A DNA stretch of 64,000 nucleotides from NCBI GenBank assembly GCA_937930535.1, contig CALGKJ010000061.1, forward strand, positions 51,671-115,670. Direction: 5' to 3'. Source of the DNA: an uncultured Clostridia bacterium (GTDB lineage Bacteria; Bacillota; Clostridia; Lutisporales; Lutisporaceae). The translations under genes and the position numbers were made by a program. Shown here in pieces: positions 37,401 to 44,618 of this stretch (positions are counted from its first letter, which is position 1; each line of letters opens with the position of its first letter). Below the pieces are notes generated by a model that was not told the DNA's origin, ran no database searches, and worked only from the letters and a program-made list of their open reading frames with translations.

Positions 37401-38061
37401 CCAAAGAAACAGAGACGCAGGAATAGAGCCGCATACACTGGTAAATCTCCCGATACTGGAGGATTTCCCGCCGGCAGATAATAGGAACCCGCAATATAGT
37501 GATGAGTATGGCAAATACGCATACATGGTATTTCCTACTACAGACTACTATATAAAAGCAACAGCAGAAGGCTATGAAGACTATACAAGCCATACAATAT
37601 CTGTTGAGCTTGAAATCGTCAGACATGATTTTGAGATGATGCCAAAGGACAAAGCTCCTGTAGAGGATAAGGACGAAGAGCAGAAGCAGGATGAAGAAGC
37701 AGATAATGATAAAGATGATAAGGCTGAGGAAGAGCAGCCGGATGGCGATAAAAAGGATGAGTCCGATAATAAGGTTGAACCTGATAAGGACGAAAATGCT
37801 GACAACAAAGAACCAAATAACCAAAAAGATGATGATAATACACCGGCTGAGGAGGAAAAAGAGACTGAGGATTCCCAAGTCAGCGATGAAGACAATTCCA
37901 AGCCAGAGGAAAAGGCTGAAGAGGAACAGGCAGCAGAGAAAAAGCAAGTTCTGCCCAAAACAGGCGTATTATTTGATATAAGACTTCTTGAAGCTTTATT
38001 AGTACTGCTGATACTAACTGCTCTAGTCTTAAACCGTTATATTAAAAAGCAGCAAGGCTAA
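31408..38061 (+). CDS. Large LPxTG surface protein with DUF11, SdrD-B-like and Ig-like domains
   Basis: About 2,217 residues. An N-terminal signal peptide (RALSASIISIIICINFILNA then AVNAAG, bases 31468-31545), DUF11-type repeats to about 34,000, five SdrD B-like domains (each starting LGDRVWxDxxxDGxQD-like, near 34,050, 34,447, 34,810, 35,182 and 35,524), a cadherin-like domain (NNPPVVGDYSF, 35,850), carboxypeptidase-regulatory-like and Big_1-like domains (36,120-36,700), an acidic Asp/Glu/Lys linker, and a sorting signal LPKTG (37951-37965) with a hydrophobic helix and basic tail. It is anchored to the wall, probably by the convergent sortase. No ATG, GTG or TTG precedes the signal peptide in frame; ATT at 31408 sits 7 bases after AAAGGAGG. 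The first ordinary start is GTG at 31555, which would lose the signal peptide. Confidence 0.9.
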   Translation: MIRQYNKPSIKKGLGRKNKRALSASIISIIICINFILNAIAVNAAGVLNVQMSVDKSSVKSGETFTYTIRYSNSSTTDAANNVVITDVLPTGVEYVSSDITSDIERVETAGQTVRFIFKPVLNSGVTGMVKITAKFIQGTTANNTIVTNYASIAADLVDSINSNSVDVTAVIDPANWTITKTKLVPATCEPALDRSVQYRIDINANSTIGGQNLKDIVVVDTLPLNAEFVSCSDSGIYSEVAGTVTWSIPSMNVGSSKSLFITVSYPSSKFQIGNQVINTVNATAKMYDDTDAPSRTAQCVNTITSINFAVANPTKNGRQTDDRYSVGQTADFYIGNIRNSSNVPIDKISIVDNIPASITLTQITVGKFSNVIQVKVSYQKNSDPGVWQDWPGGTIASPQNEVLSVADLGLPDGEYITSVKWDFTNPAGVPVGIADTKTLRVSGIIGSVPVGTQITNTAQLTASLSGEPDIIRNASKTIKIIESIPWLQPTKSTVGGTTFNYNDRVTFRLRVQNHQFAAGNYENPILVDLLPPEFEDAQFNGVADVDWVNGTGAAITDVAYTVSTKEINGKTYNVLIWNCTGILEPGEYVDVLFSAKIKNLTPIGSVTNEMYIGTQNNSTVLENSVEAVSDTYDIDEDGSTADKFVKGQTKILVKFQGRLSAEKWIRGELEADTNGDLIPDEWKRHPAYSETLSGGVVDYKLVVTNDNSNGPISNIVIIDKLPTIGDTGVIDPNQRDSRWAPYLINKITGEDGAPLPDGVQIYYTTNPNPSLEELSDTINKHGRVEDLWSLTPPEDITTVKAVKFVFNGITLNPGQSVTLQWSMRAAVGAPLNQIAWNSFAYGATFKDSNVIDGPLIDVSFLPAEPVKVGHQIKEHPALTYRLGNYVWEDMNKNGLQDAGEPGINGILVKLYNDDNGNFIKYTRTGNDQFGSPGFYSFPNLPSGNYKLEFVYPSRYKVTTLNAGANDDLDSDIDGSNITDADDNGPKKSVKTARVSIINEDISNVDAGLYKVASLGDRVWNDSDADGNQDVEENGMDGITVELLNEAADTVLATTVTDAVGSYSFTNLDPGKYMVRFVNPSGKYKFTVVNAGGSSSATDSDAVEATGGSTAATGLITLISGENNMDIDAGMYLAQLGDLVWEDIDADGIKDAGENGIDGVVVRLYAADGITPVLDAYGNLVNSTVTAGGGYYKFTSLLQGDYVVEFVKPAGYTNYSNKGAGASNVDSDADTSTGKTSVIALTRGGRDMSIDCGFYKRSSIGDRVWEDLNANGIQDANEAGIAGVTVRLNDLGNNTVMSTTTNAEGLYSFIQIPVGNYYVQFDLPASFDKITLLNVGNTLTDNDADATGRTAIISVNSDTNDSTIDAGFYRKASLGGYVWKDANNNGIRELSESGISNAFIELCDAADSQLSTTTTDADGLYSFDSLEPGSYIIKLTAPNGMTQTYELDGSKDLSQSVVLNSGDNVININFGFNTASPVLIPNNPPVVGDYSFKTPVNTVVNNRVAGQDADGDALFYSKNSEPQNGTAAINGDGTWQYTPNTDFVGTDIFKVIVEDYKGGTAISTITITIGEPAYDLTGTITEVKSGKIIAAADIKFKDIAGNVIYSTISDSKGQYLIKKVKIGNYIMEVTKLGYSGISTATIVKPDKVENPLIIRDAILANIGISLVANPSTIVADGIQTSLLTTTVTDESNKPIAGVLVIFSAGAGSFPNGNTGITDSNGQAAVLFKSDKIEGVESRVVAITAKVNDEARKLYAQDQILMTFEPGSIQGIVVDNETGLPIQGAKVVVSKDFDGDGVIDFHSEMVTGTNGRYKIAIPKGGVDYNVDITKPFIIGGKTVYHTFSQVTNAGGISGDKSEVFDANKTAAGLILYSNTDGTVTQFDSYSNYSISVFEKNSLYNADGTVKKDNNVTPIFENISAQSGAFIVDNLEKNTIYTFAVMYEFESGKKIIVGTVNVNINSDGQLNICSALIDPYGDITDAVTGKLIEGAFVQLYYADTQRNRDAGIEPHTLVNLPILEDFPPADNRNPQYSDEYGKYAYMVFPTTDYYIKATAEGYEDYTSHTISVELEIVRHDFEMMPKDKAPVEDKDEEQKQDEEADNDKDDKAEEEQPDGDKKDESDNKVEPDKDENADNKEPNNQKDDDNTPAEEEKETEDSQVSDEDNSKPEEKAEEEQAAEKKQVLPKTGVLFDIRLLEALLVLLILTALVLNRYIKKQQG

Positions 38062-38068
38062 AAAATAA

Positions 38069-38115
38069 AATAACCGTCTAGGAGGATTCTGATTGCTCCT
38101 TAGACGGTTATTTTT
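38069..38115. terminator. Two-way terminator between surface protein and sortase
   Basis: AATAACCGTCTAGGAG (38069-38084) pairs with the bases at 38096-38112, with one bulge, followed by TTTTTT; the left side is A-rich, so it also serves the minus strand. The sortase stop codon lies inside it. Confidence 0.88.
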
Positions 38116-38707
38116 TACTTGCAGCAACTATAAGCCTTTTCCTGCCTCGGTCTGTGCAAGTAATAAGAGTTACCCATTTTTTTCCTTGGGTATCTTGTGC
38201 CAGAGGTTTGGTATTATCTGGTGATACTACATATATGTCAAAAACAGTATAAGCCTCATAAGCACCTGTTATATCATATAACAAAATCTCATCGCCAGAC
38301 TTAAGCTTATGTAGGTCAGAAAACAATATGCCGCTTCTCCTCATATTATGACCTGCTAATACAAGGTTTCCCGATGAAGAATTCAACTCTGAGCCAGAAA
38401 AACGAGTTATGCCGATTTTCATGTTTTCGTTATTGGTTACAGCTAGTAATGGATAATCCAAGCTGATAACAGGTATGCATATCCTCCCTATAACATCGCT
38501 TTTTTCATTTTCTGTATTGTCCATTTTTAGTGCGGTGTTTTCAGCTTTATAAGCAGGAACGGAAAAACCAGAGGAAGCAAGTGCCGTATACTGTTTAATC
38601 AACTGCTCTGATTCTTTTTTATGTACATAATTATCAAAATGCCATTTACCTATATAAATGACTAACAGGAAAATTAATATCAGATTAATGTTCAATAATT
38701 TCTTCAT
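38108..38707 (-). CDS. Sortase, class D-like
   Basis: 199 residues. An N-terminal membrane anchor (LNINLILIFLLVIYIGKW), then a sortase domain with the catalytic His in LVLAGHNMR, Cys in TLITCTD and Arg in RGRKRLIVAA. It cleaves LPxTG between Thr and Gly and attaches the protein to the cell wall. It is convergent with the LPKTG surface protein and shares its terminator, so that protein is the likely substrate. The subclass is inferred from size and motif spacing. Confidence 0.9.
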   Translation of the reverse strand: MKKLLNINLILIFLLVIYIGKWHFDNYVHKKESEQLIKQYTALASSGFSVPAYKAENTALKMDNTENEKSDVIGRICIPVISLDYPLLAVTNNENMKIGITRFSGSELNSSSGNLVLAGHNMRRSGILFSDLHKLKSGDEILLYDITGAYEAYTVFDIYVVSPDNTKPLAQDTQGKKWVTLITCTDRGRKRLIVAASKK

Positions 38708-38912
38708 TAGCTTAATCCCCTAAAATCTTTATTGTGCATATTTATTATAATATATGTTTGTGCAAGTTGAAACCTATTATTGGATCAAGACATTCTATGA
38801 GGATAATAAACTTACAAAAAATGAAAAATAGTATATAATAGAATAGTACCCTTGAAAGGAACAATAAATAAAGCTAAAGACTAATGACAAATAGTAATAT
38901 GGAGGTTGCTGT

Positions 38913-39371
38913 ATGGCTGATAAGTACTATGGATACTACAAATCCCCTATTGGAATATTAGAGATTGTAACCAGCGAGGATAGTTTACTTTCTGTAACAT
39001 TCACAGCAGAACAAAAACAGACAGACATTAATATAGCAATACTTGATCGTGCGATACAACAGCTTGATGAGTATTTTCAAGGCAAAAGAAAAGACTTTGA
39101 TTTAAAGCTGTATCTTGATGGTACTGATTTTCAAAAAAAGGTTTGGCAACAGCTGAAAAATATACCCTTTGGTAAGACTATATCCTATAAGGAGCTTGCG
39201 GCAAAAATAGGAAATGACAAAGCTAGCAGGGCAGTAGGCGGAGCAAATAATAAAAATAAGATAGCCATAGTAGTGCCATGTCATAGGGTAATCGGAGCAA
39301 ATAAAGAGCTGACAGGATATGCAGGGGGACTAGACAAAAAGAAATGGTTATTAGAGCATGAGGGTATATGA
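38913..39371 (+). CDS. ogt: Methylated-DNA-[protein]-cysteine S-methyltransferase
   Basis: 152 residues. The active-site motif IVVPCHRVIGANKELTGYAG is intact, and the upstream helix-turn-helix (FGKTISYKELAAKIGNDKAS) matches the family. It removes O6-alkyl groups from guanine by a one-time transfer to its Cys. GGAGG lies 7 bases before the ATG. It is a stand-alone gene whose promoter region shares an 18-base motif with the leader of the surface-protein gene. Confidence 0.93.
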   Translation: MADKYYGYYKSPIGILEIVTSEDSLLSVTFTAEQKQTDINIAILDRAIQQLDEYFQGKRKDFDLKLYLDGTDFQKKVWQQLKNIPFGKTISYKELAAKIGNDKASRAVGGANNKNKIAIVVPCHRVIGANKELTGYAGGLDKKKWLLEHEGI

Positions 39372-39413
39372 TTTATCCTCATGCTCTTTATATTTCGATA
39401 CGCCGTAAAGCTT

Positions 39414-39644
39414 CTAGTATTTTTGAATACCCAGCATTTCATCTATACTATCGCTCATATACTTATGGGCATCAAAAACCCCCTGATTATAAAATTCTAC
39501 AGCCAGCTTCTCCATAAAAAAGTCCAGTATCAAAGCGGCCGCCAAATCCCCTAATGATTCATCACGTTCCTTTTTAAAGTAGTATTTTATAGCTGATATC
39601 ATTTCCTCTCTTTTTTCCTTGCTTAAGTTAAATTTGTTATTCAT
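39414..39644 (-). CDS. DUF2164-family small protein
   Basis: 76 residues, acidic and helical: MNNKFNLSKEKREEMISAIK, then ERDESLGDLAAALILDFFME and YNQGVFDAHKYM. This matches the pattern I know for DUF2164. GGAGGA precedes the ATG on the minus strand. Function is unknown. Confidence 0.78.
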   Translation of the reverse strand: MNNKFNLSKEKREEMISAIKYYFKKERDESLGDLAAALILDFFMEKLAVEFYNQGVFDAHKYMSDSIDEMLGIQKY

Positions 39645-39883
39645 TGATCTTCCTCCTGATTTACTCTCACTATAAATTATAGTAATAACGTGTAATAAAC
39701 TTGCAGAAAAGTATATATATGCATGATGCTAGGAAATATGCAGATTTAATGAAAACTTTTATATAATAATAGTATATTTATTTATAAAGAATCAGTAAAT
39801 ACATATTCCAAAATCCTGCTAATTGATGTAAAATATTCATATGAGAAATAAGCTTGCAAATCAGGCAGTATGGAGGGATATAT

Positions 39884-41404
39884 TTGAGTAAGAATAATAT
39901 TCTTAGGAAAAATGAGTTGGAGACCAATAAACTATGTGCAAAAATAATGCTGTTATCAATTGCATTTTTAGTAGTAGTTTATATTATGCAGGTAGTGGGG
40001 GTTTTTAAAAGTAATTTGCTGCATGTAGGCATAGCGTTTTCTATATCAACAGTATTGCTGCTGATACCTACAGTAATGATACTGGTATTTAAAATGGAAA
40101 GCCCGAAGCTTAAGTATGTTATAGTAACCGTTGCGGCAATAGTTGTGGCTATCATAAATGCTTTTTTATCCAAGGATGTAGTAATACTGTGGTTATACGC
40201 TATAACCTTATCCAGTTTATATTTTTCTAAGAGACTTAGTGTATACTCCCTTGTTATATCTATGGTAACATTGACAGCAAGTCAGATTATTGCAACGAAT
40301 CTGGGTATATTAGAAGATTTAAACTACGCTAAAGATTGGTTTATACCTGTATTATCCAGAGATATCGAGGTAGCAGCGCTTGCTTCTGTTTACATTGTGT
40401 TGTCAAAGAGGACAAGTGCAATGCTCAGTAATGCTGTAGGATCAGAAGAACAGAAGGGTGTACTGAATAAGCTGATGTCTCTTATAACCAAGTCCACAGA
40501 AGTATCAAATGTACTGGTTGAATCTGTAGACAGCCTGTCGTGCATGGCTGAGGAGACAACCAAGCTTAATGAAAAAATATCTCAAAATGCCAACGAGGTA
40601 ACTCTAGGCTCTGAAAATTCAATACAATATATCAACCTGGCTACACAAACAGTATCCCAAATATCAGAGGACCTTAGCAATACAGCCGCTGAAGGAAAGG
40701 TTGTTTCCAATATGTCCAGAGAGCTTGATGAAATGACAAAAAACAGCGGAGCAATAATAAGAGAAGCAGTTCAAGAAATGAAAACAATAGAGAAAACAAC
40801 AGTTGAAAGTAAAAACACAATCTACAAGCTGGGAGAAAAATCCGACGAAATAGGAAAGATTGTAGAGGTAATAAAGCAAATATCATCACAAACAAACCTG
40901 CTTGCCCTTAATGCTGCTATAGAAGCTGCAAGATCAGGAGAATACGGAAAAGGCTTTGCGGTGGTTGCAGACGAAGTAAGAAAGCTTGCAGAGCAATCCG
41001 AAGCTGCTACAAAGGATATAACTGCACTTATCAACGAGGTTCAGGCTGAAACAGGCAGAGCTGTAGAAGAAATGGATAGAAACGTTCTGCTGGTAGATAA
41101 AGGACTTAAGGTAATCAATATGGCTGGTGAATCCTTTGAAAAAGTAGCAAGAACAGGTCAGGCAGTAGACGAAAAGCTTCAGGAAATCGCAGCAGCGACA
41201 CAAAGTGCCGCGGAGGGCGGAAGCAAGCTGGTAAGGCTGGTAGACGATATCAAGGTAATAAATGATAAAAACTTAAGCGAACTGAAAGGAATAGCATCAG
41301 CATCACAAACACAGCTTTCATCAATGCAGGAGGTTGCAGCATCTGTAAGCAATATAGGTGAAATCTCCGGTGAGCTTATTGAAGTAATAAAGGAAATGAA
41401 TTAA
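39884..41404 (+). CDS. Methyl-accepting chemotaxis-type protein with polytopic membrane domain
   Basis: 506 residues from a TTG start 6 bases after GGAGGG. The N-terminal 190 residues form about six membrane helices without a large extracellular sensor, followed directly by coiled-coil signalling helices with the tip [20 protein letters not shown]. There is no clear HAMP segment. Receptors of this type may sense membrane or energy state. An in-frame TTG 30 bases earlier lacks a ribosome site. Confidence 0.88.
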   Translation: MSKNNILRKNELETNKLCAKIMLLSIAFLVVVYIMQVVGVFKSNLLHVGIAFSISTVLLLIPTVMILVFKMESPKLKYVIVTVAAIVVAIINAFLSKDVVILWLYAITLSSLYFSKRLSVYSLVISMVTLTASQIIATNLGILEDLNYAKDWFIPVLSRDIEVAALASVYIVLSKRTSAMLSNAVGSEEQKGVLNKLMSLITKSTEVSNVLVESVDSLSCMAEETTKLNEKISQNANEVTLGSENSIQYINLATQTVSQISEDLSNTAAEGKVVSNMSRELDEMTKNSGAIIREAVQEMKTIEKTTVESKNTIYKLGEKSDEIGKIVEVIKQISSQTNLLALNAAIEAARSGEYGKGFAVVADEVRKLAEQSEAATKDITALINEVQAETGRAVEEMDRNVLLVDKGLKVINMAGESFEKVARTGQAVDEKLQEIAAATQSAAEGGSKLVRLVDDIKVINDKNLSELKGIASASQTQLSSMQEVAASVSNIGEISGELIEVIKEMN

Positions 41405-41421
41405 TATATAATAATAAGCCG

Positions 41422-41461
41422 AAGGCTGCTGCAAAGCTAACATAAGCTTTACAGCAGCCTT
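41422..41461 (+). terminator. Hairpin terminator after the chemoreceptor
   Basis: AAGGCTGCTGCAAAGCT pairs with AGCTTTACAGCAGCCTT (one mismatch) around a short loop. The 3' side is only weakly T-rich. Confidence 0.65.
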
Positions 41462-41493
41462 ATAAATTGCTGGATTTAAAAGGGGTTTTAACA

Positions 41494-42798
41494 ATGAACA
41501 AAACAGCTAATCATATATTCGTTATTTCATATGATGGACTATCCACAAAGGATTTTGATACTATATCCACCATGCCGCACTTTGGGAGCTTTCTTGAAAC
41601 TGCATCCTACTGTAAAAAGGTTTACAGCATATATCCCAGCCTTACATATCCAGCACATACTACCATAGTTACAGGCAGATATCCTAAAAATCACGGTATT
41701 ATTAACAACACACTATTACAGCCTTATAGGGAATCTCCTGACTGGTACTGGCTGAGAAAACAAATCAAGGGAGACACCATATACGACATAGCAGTAAAAG
41801 CAGGCATGAAGGTTGCCGCCCTGCTTTGGCCCGTTACAGGAAAATCAAAGATTCATTATAACCTTCCCGAGATATTTGCCAATAGACCTTGGCAAAACCA
41901 AGTAATGGTTTCTCTCTTAAATGGCAGTCCTATATATCAGATTGAGTTGAACAAGAGATTCGGACACTTGCGAAAAGGAAAATCACAGCCCCATTTAGAC
42001 AACTTTGTACATCAGTCACTTTTATACACAATAAAAACCAAGAAACCGAATCTTACACTAACACACTATACAGACCTTGATGCCATGAGACACCACTATG
42101 GTTTTGATTCTAAGGAAGCACAGCTTGCACTAAAACGCCATGATGAAAGATTGGGTGAAATAATAAACGCAATAAAGGACGCAGGCATATATGAAAACAG
42201 TGCCATAATAATACTAGGTGATCACAGCAGCTTAGATGAAAATAAAATCATTAACCTTAATGTGCTGCTTAAACAAAAAGGCTATATAGAAGAAGATAAA
42301 AAAGGCAACATAAAAAGCTATAGAGCCATAGCAAAAAATTGTGATGGTTCGGCATATGTATATCTAAAAAACAAGAAGGATTTAGAATTGGCACAGGAAA
42401 TTCATAGGCTTTTGAATGATTTTAACGATAAATATAAGTGTATGGATGCAGTCTATACAAGTATAGAAGCGGAAAAGCTTGGAGCAGATCCTACTTGCAG
42501 CTTTATGCTTGAGGCAAGCGAGGGATATTATTTTCTGGATGGTATAGAAGGAGATATAATAAGAAAGATACAAGCTGGAGAAGCCGGGAAAATACCCCAT
42601 GTTACCATAAATACTCACGGATATAACCCATATAAAAAGGACTATACAACTATATTTATGGCAGCAGGAAAAGGAATCAAAAGGAATGTTGTAGTAGATA
42701 ATATGAAGCTGATAGATGAGGGACCTACCATAGCAAGACTGATGAGGCAAAACCTGAAAGGTGCAGACGGCAGAGTCATAGAGGAAATATTAGAATAA
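41494..42798 (+). CDS. Alkaline-phosphatase-superfamily phosphodiesterase (NPP-like)
   Basis: 434 residues. The metal and nucleophile motifs are seen: VISYDGLSTKDF near the N-terminus, YPSLTYPAHTTIVTGRYPKN with the Thr nucleophile, HYTDLDAMRHHYG, ILGDHSS and NTHGYNP near the end. This order is that of type I phosphodiesterase/nucleotide pyrophosphatases. It has no signal peptide, so it is probably cytoplasmic. The ATG at 41494 behind AAAAGGGG is chosen over an earlier in-frame start at 41467. The substrate is unknown. Confidence 0.85.
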   Translation: MNKTANHIFVISYDGLSTKDFDTISTMPHFGSFLETASYCKKVYSIYPSLTYPAHTTIVTGRYPKNHGIINNTLLQPYRESPDWYWLRKQIKGDTIYDIAVKAGMKVAALLWPVTGKSKIHYNLPEIFANRPWQNQVMVSLLNGSPIYQIELNKRFGHLRKGKSQPHLDNFVHQSLLYTIKTKKPNLTLTHYTDLDAMRHHYGFDSKEAQLALKRHDERLGEIINAIKDAGIYENSAIIILGDHSSLDENKIINLNVLLKQKGYIEEDKKGNIKSYRAIAKNCDGSAYVYLKNKKDLELAQEIHRLLNDFNDKYKCMDAVYTSIEAEKLGADPTCSFMLEASEGYYFLDGIEGDIIRKIQAGEAGKIPHVTINTHGYNPYKKDYTTIFMAAGKGIKRNVVVDNMKLIDEGPTIARLMRQNLKGADGRVIEEILE

Positions 42799-42800
42799 TA

Positions 42801-42846
42801 AAACCGCCGAAGGGAGATATCAATCTGCCGCCGGCGGTTTGTTTTT
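42801..42846 (+). terminator. Terminator of the phosphodiesterase gene
   Basis: AAACCGCCG (42801-42809) pairs with CGGCGGTTT (42832-42840), followed by GTTTTT. The minus-strand micropeptide gene ends right beside it. Confidence 0.85.
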
Positions 42847-42943
42847 ACCAGAGTCTAAAGTTGAATTCGAGTTTCTTATATTCTTCAAGACCGTTATCGG
42901 TATTTTTATTTTTAGGTAATATTGTTTCGATAATATACAGCAT
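42845..42943 (-). CDS. Micropeptide 2 of a tandem pair, 32 residues
   Basis: ATG preceded by AAGGAGG on the minus strand. The product is MLYIIETILPKNKN followed by TDNGLEEYKKLEFNFRLW. Its second half resembles that of the peptide encoded 3 bases upstream (KNDKGLEEYKKIEL), so the two genes are likely a duplication. Both lie opposite an XRE-TPR regulator. No secretion signal is clear. They may be signalling peptides or small proteins under that regulator. Confidence 0.6.
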   Translation of the reverse strand: MLYIIETILPKNKNTDNGLEEYKKLEFNFRLW

Positions 42944-42945
42944 CA

Positions 42946-43038
42946 CTATGCCCTCCTTAATTCGATTTTCTTATACTCTTCCAAGCCCTTATCGTTTTTC
43001 TTATCTAATAAAGCTATATGAATTTGAAGTTCCATCAT
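42946..43038 (-). CDS. Micropeptide 1 of a tandem pair, 30 residues
   Basis: ATG-ATG behind GGGGTG on the minus strand. The product starts MMELQIHIALLDKK and continues NDKGLEEYKKIELRRA. Its last codons contain the ribosome site of the next micropeptide, so the two are coupled. A promoter with TTGACA and TACTAT at 17-base spacing lies upstream. The length is below usual annotation limits, but the paralogy of the two peptides supports both. Confidence 0.6.
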   Translation of the reverse strand: MMELQIHIALLDKKNDKGLEEYKKIELRRA

Positions 43039-43127
43039 TTTAAAACACCCCACTTATATCACACTTTGCAATTTATTTAGTTTCTTTAAATTCAACTTTA
43101 ATCATGTTTTTTTCTCTCTGCAATTAT

Positions 43128-43156
43128 ATAGTAAACTATAATTCAACTTTTGTCAA
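43128..43156 (-). promoter_or_regulatory. Promoter of the micropeptide genes
   Basis: On the minus strand TTGACA (43156-43151), 17 bases, TACTAT (43133-43128). The motif AAGTTGA occurs on the minus strand near 43092 and 43142 and on the plus strand twice near 43190-43206, beside the regulator gene; these are candidate sites for the XRE-TPR protein. Confidence 0.6.
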
Positions 43157-43252
43157 TGCTTATTTTGGAAAAAAGTTTATAATTTTTGGCAAGTTGATAA
43201 CAAGTTGACTGCAATGTTGATGTGGTGTACACTAATAGCGAGGAGTGATAGC

Positions 43253-44557
43253 GTGGAGCGGAAAATACTTGGGCAGAAAATAAAAGAGGCAAGAAAAAGG
43301 TTGAATCTCAGTCAGGAGGATTTAGCTGGTGATATATTTACCAAAAGCTATATCAGCAAGATAGAAAGAGGCTTTGTAAATCCCTCTATGAAAGCACTGG
43401 AGGCTATTGTGTCACGTCTGAATATGCCTATATCACACTTTATAAGCGATAAAGATGATCAAATATATGACCCTGGAATGCTATTGGAGGCGCAAAAGCT
43501 TTTTGAGCTTAGAAAGTATAAAGAAAGTCTTTGTAAGCTGAATGAGATTTTGGCATACAAGGAATATATAGATGCAGAACAGCTTATAAGAATATACTAC
43601 TATATTACTGATTTATGTATAAGGCTTGAGGATTACGATGCCTGTGTTGAATACTATGGTCAATGCGCTGAGCTTTTGAAAAATGCAGACAGTGTATATG
43701 CGGCGAAGCTTCACCTTGAGCTGGGTGAGGCATACTACTACCTCAATAAAAGACAAGACAGCCTTGATATATTTTTGAAAGTAGAAAAGCTGATAAACCA
43801 AAATACCTTGGAAATAGATATAATAACTAGGCTGGAGCTGTACAACGACATCGCTATTTTGTACAGCCAGCTAGGCAAGACGCAGCTTGGTAAGGACTAC
43901 TTTAAGAAGGTAATTGAAATTTCTAAAAAATATAAAATAATAACCTCTACTGTACTATCCGCCTTTGCAGGCTTGGCGCAGATCTCTGTAATATATGAAA
44001 GAGATGCCAATAAATCTTTGTCATATCTGAATAATGATGTGCTGTCATTGTACAAATATTTTGAGGACTATACAAAGCTGGGTGAAATATACTTAAAATA
44101 CTCCAATGCCTACTATGAAAAGGATGATTTGGACAAGTTCAAGGAATACCTTTTAAAGCTTGAAGATACTATACCCTTGATTGCGGACAGCAAAGCGAAG
44201 GCTGAGCTTGAAACATACCTTATACTATCCAAGGGTAAGCTTATGAACAGAGAGGGTATATATAACGAGGCTGAGCTTATGATACGGGATGCCATGAAAA
44301 GAGCTGAAAAGCAAGGCGATCTTATAGCTCAAACCTCCGTATACTTAAACTTGGGCAGCTTATATCTTAATATGGATAAGCTTGATGAGGCATTGAAGAA
44401 CCTTATTGAATGTGAACAATTATCTAATGAAATTCAATTTTCTATACGCCTTCCAGAGCTGTATCAGCTTATGGGAAAAGTATACATAAAGCTTGGAAAT
44501 GTAAGCAGGGGTCAGGAATATTATGACAAGGCATTCAGGCTTTTAAAAAGTGAATAG
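43253..44557 (+). CDS. XRE-family regulator with TPR repeats (RRNPP-like)
   Basis: 434 residues. An N-terminal helix-turn-helix (KIKEARKRLNLSQEDLAGDI, TKSYISKIERGFVNPS) is followed by about 370 residues of helical TPR repeats (for example LHLELGEAYYYLNKRQDSLD and AQTSVYLNLGSLYLNMDKLD). This layout is that of peptide-sensing regulators such as PlcR and NprR. GTG 8 bases after GAGGAG is chosen as the start. Divergent micropeptide genes lie directly upstream and make a peptide-regulator pair plausible but unproven. Confidence 0.85.
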   Translation: MERKILGQKIKEARKRLNLSQEDLAGDIFTKSYISKIERGFVNPSMKALEAIVSRLNMPISHFISDKDDQIYDPGMLLEAQKLFELRKYKESLCKLNEILAYKEYIDAEQLIRIYYYITDLCIRLEDYDACVEYYGQCAELLKNADSVYAAKLHLELGEAYYYLNKRQDSLDIFLKVEKLINQNTLEIDIITRLELYNDIAILYSQLGKTQLGKDYFKKVIEISKKYKIITSTVLSAFAGLAQISVIYERDANKSLSYLNNDVLSLYKYFEDYTKLGEIYLKYSNAYYEKDDLDKFKEYLLKLEDTIPLIADSKAKAELETYLILSKGKLMNREGIYNEAELMIRDAMKRAEKQGDLIAQTSVYLNLGSLYLNMDKLDEALKNLIECEQLSNEIQFSIRLPELYQLMGKVYIKLGNVSRGQEYYDKAFRLLKSE

Positions 44558-44581
44558 TCTTATGTATGAACATACTTAATT

Positions 44582-44616
44582 AAAAAACAGATGCCATAGT
44601 TTGACATCTGTTTTTT
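44582..44616. terminator. Two-way terminator between convergent genes
   Basis: AAAAAACAGATG (44582-44593) pairs perfectly with CATCTGTTTTTT (44605-44616). Suitable for both the TPR regulator and the convergent kinase gene. Confidence 0.9.
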
Positions 44617-44618
44617 GA

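Noticed and set aside
37315..37958. Minus-strand frames of 210 and 125 residues opposite the surface-protein linker
   Set aside because: They are complements of the Asp/Glu/Lys-rich linker, give low-complexity Leu/Ile or Ser strings, and lack ribosome sites.
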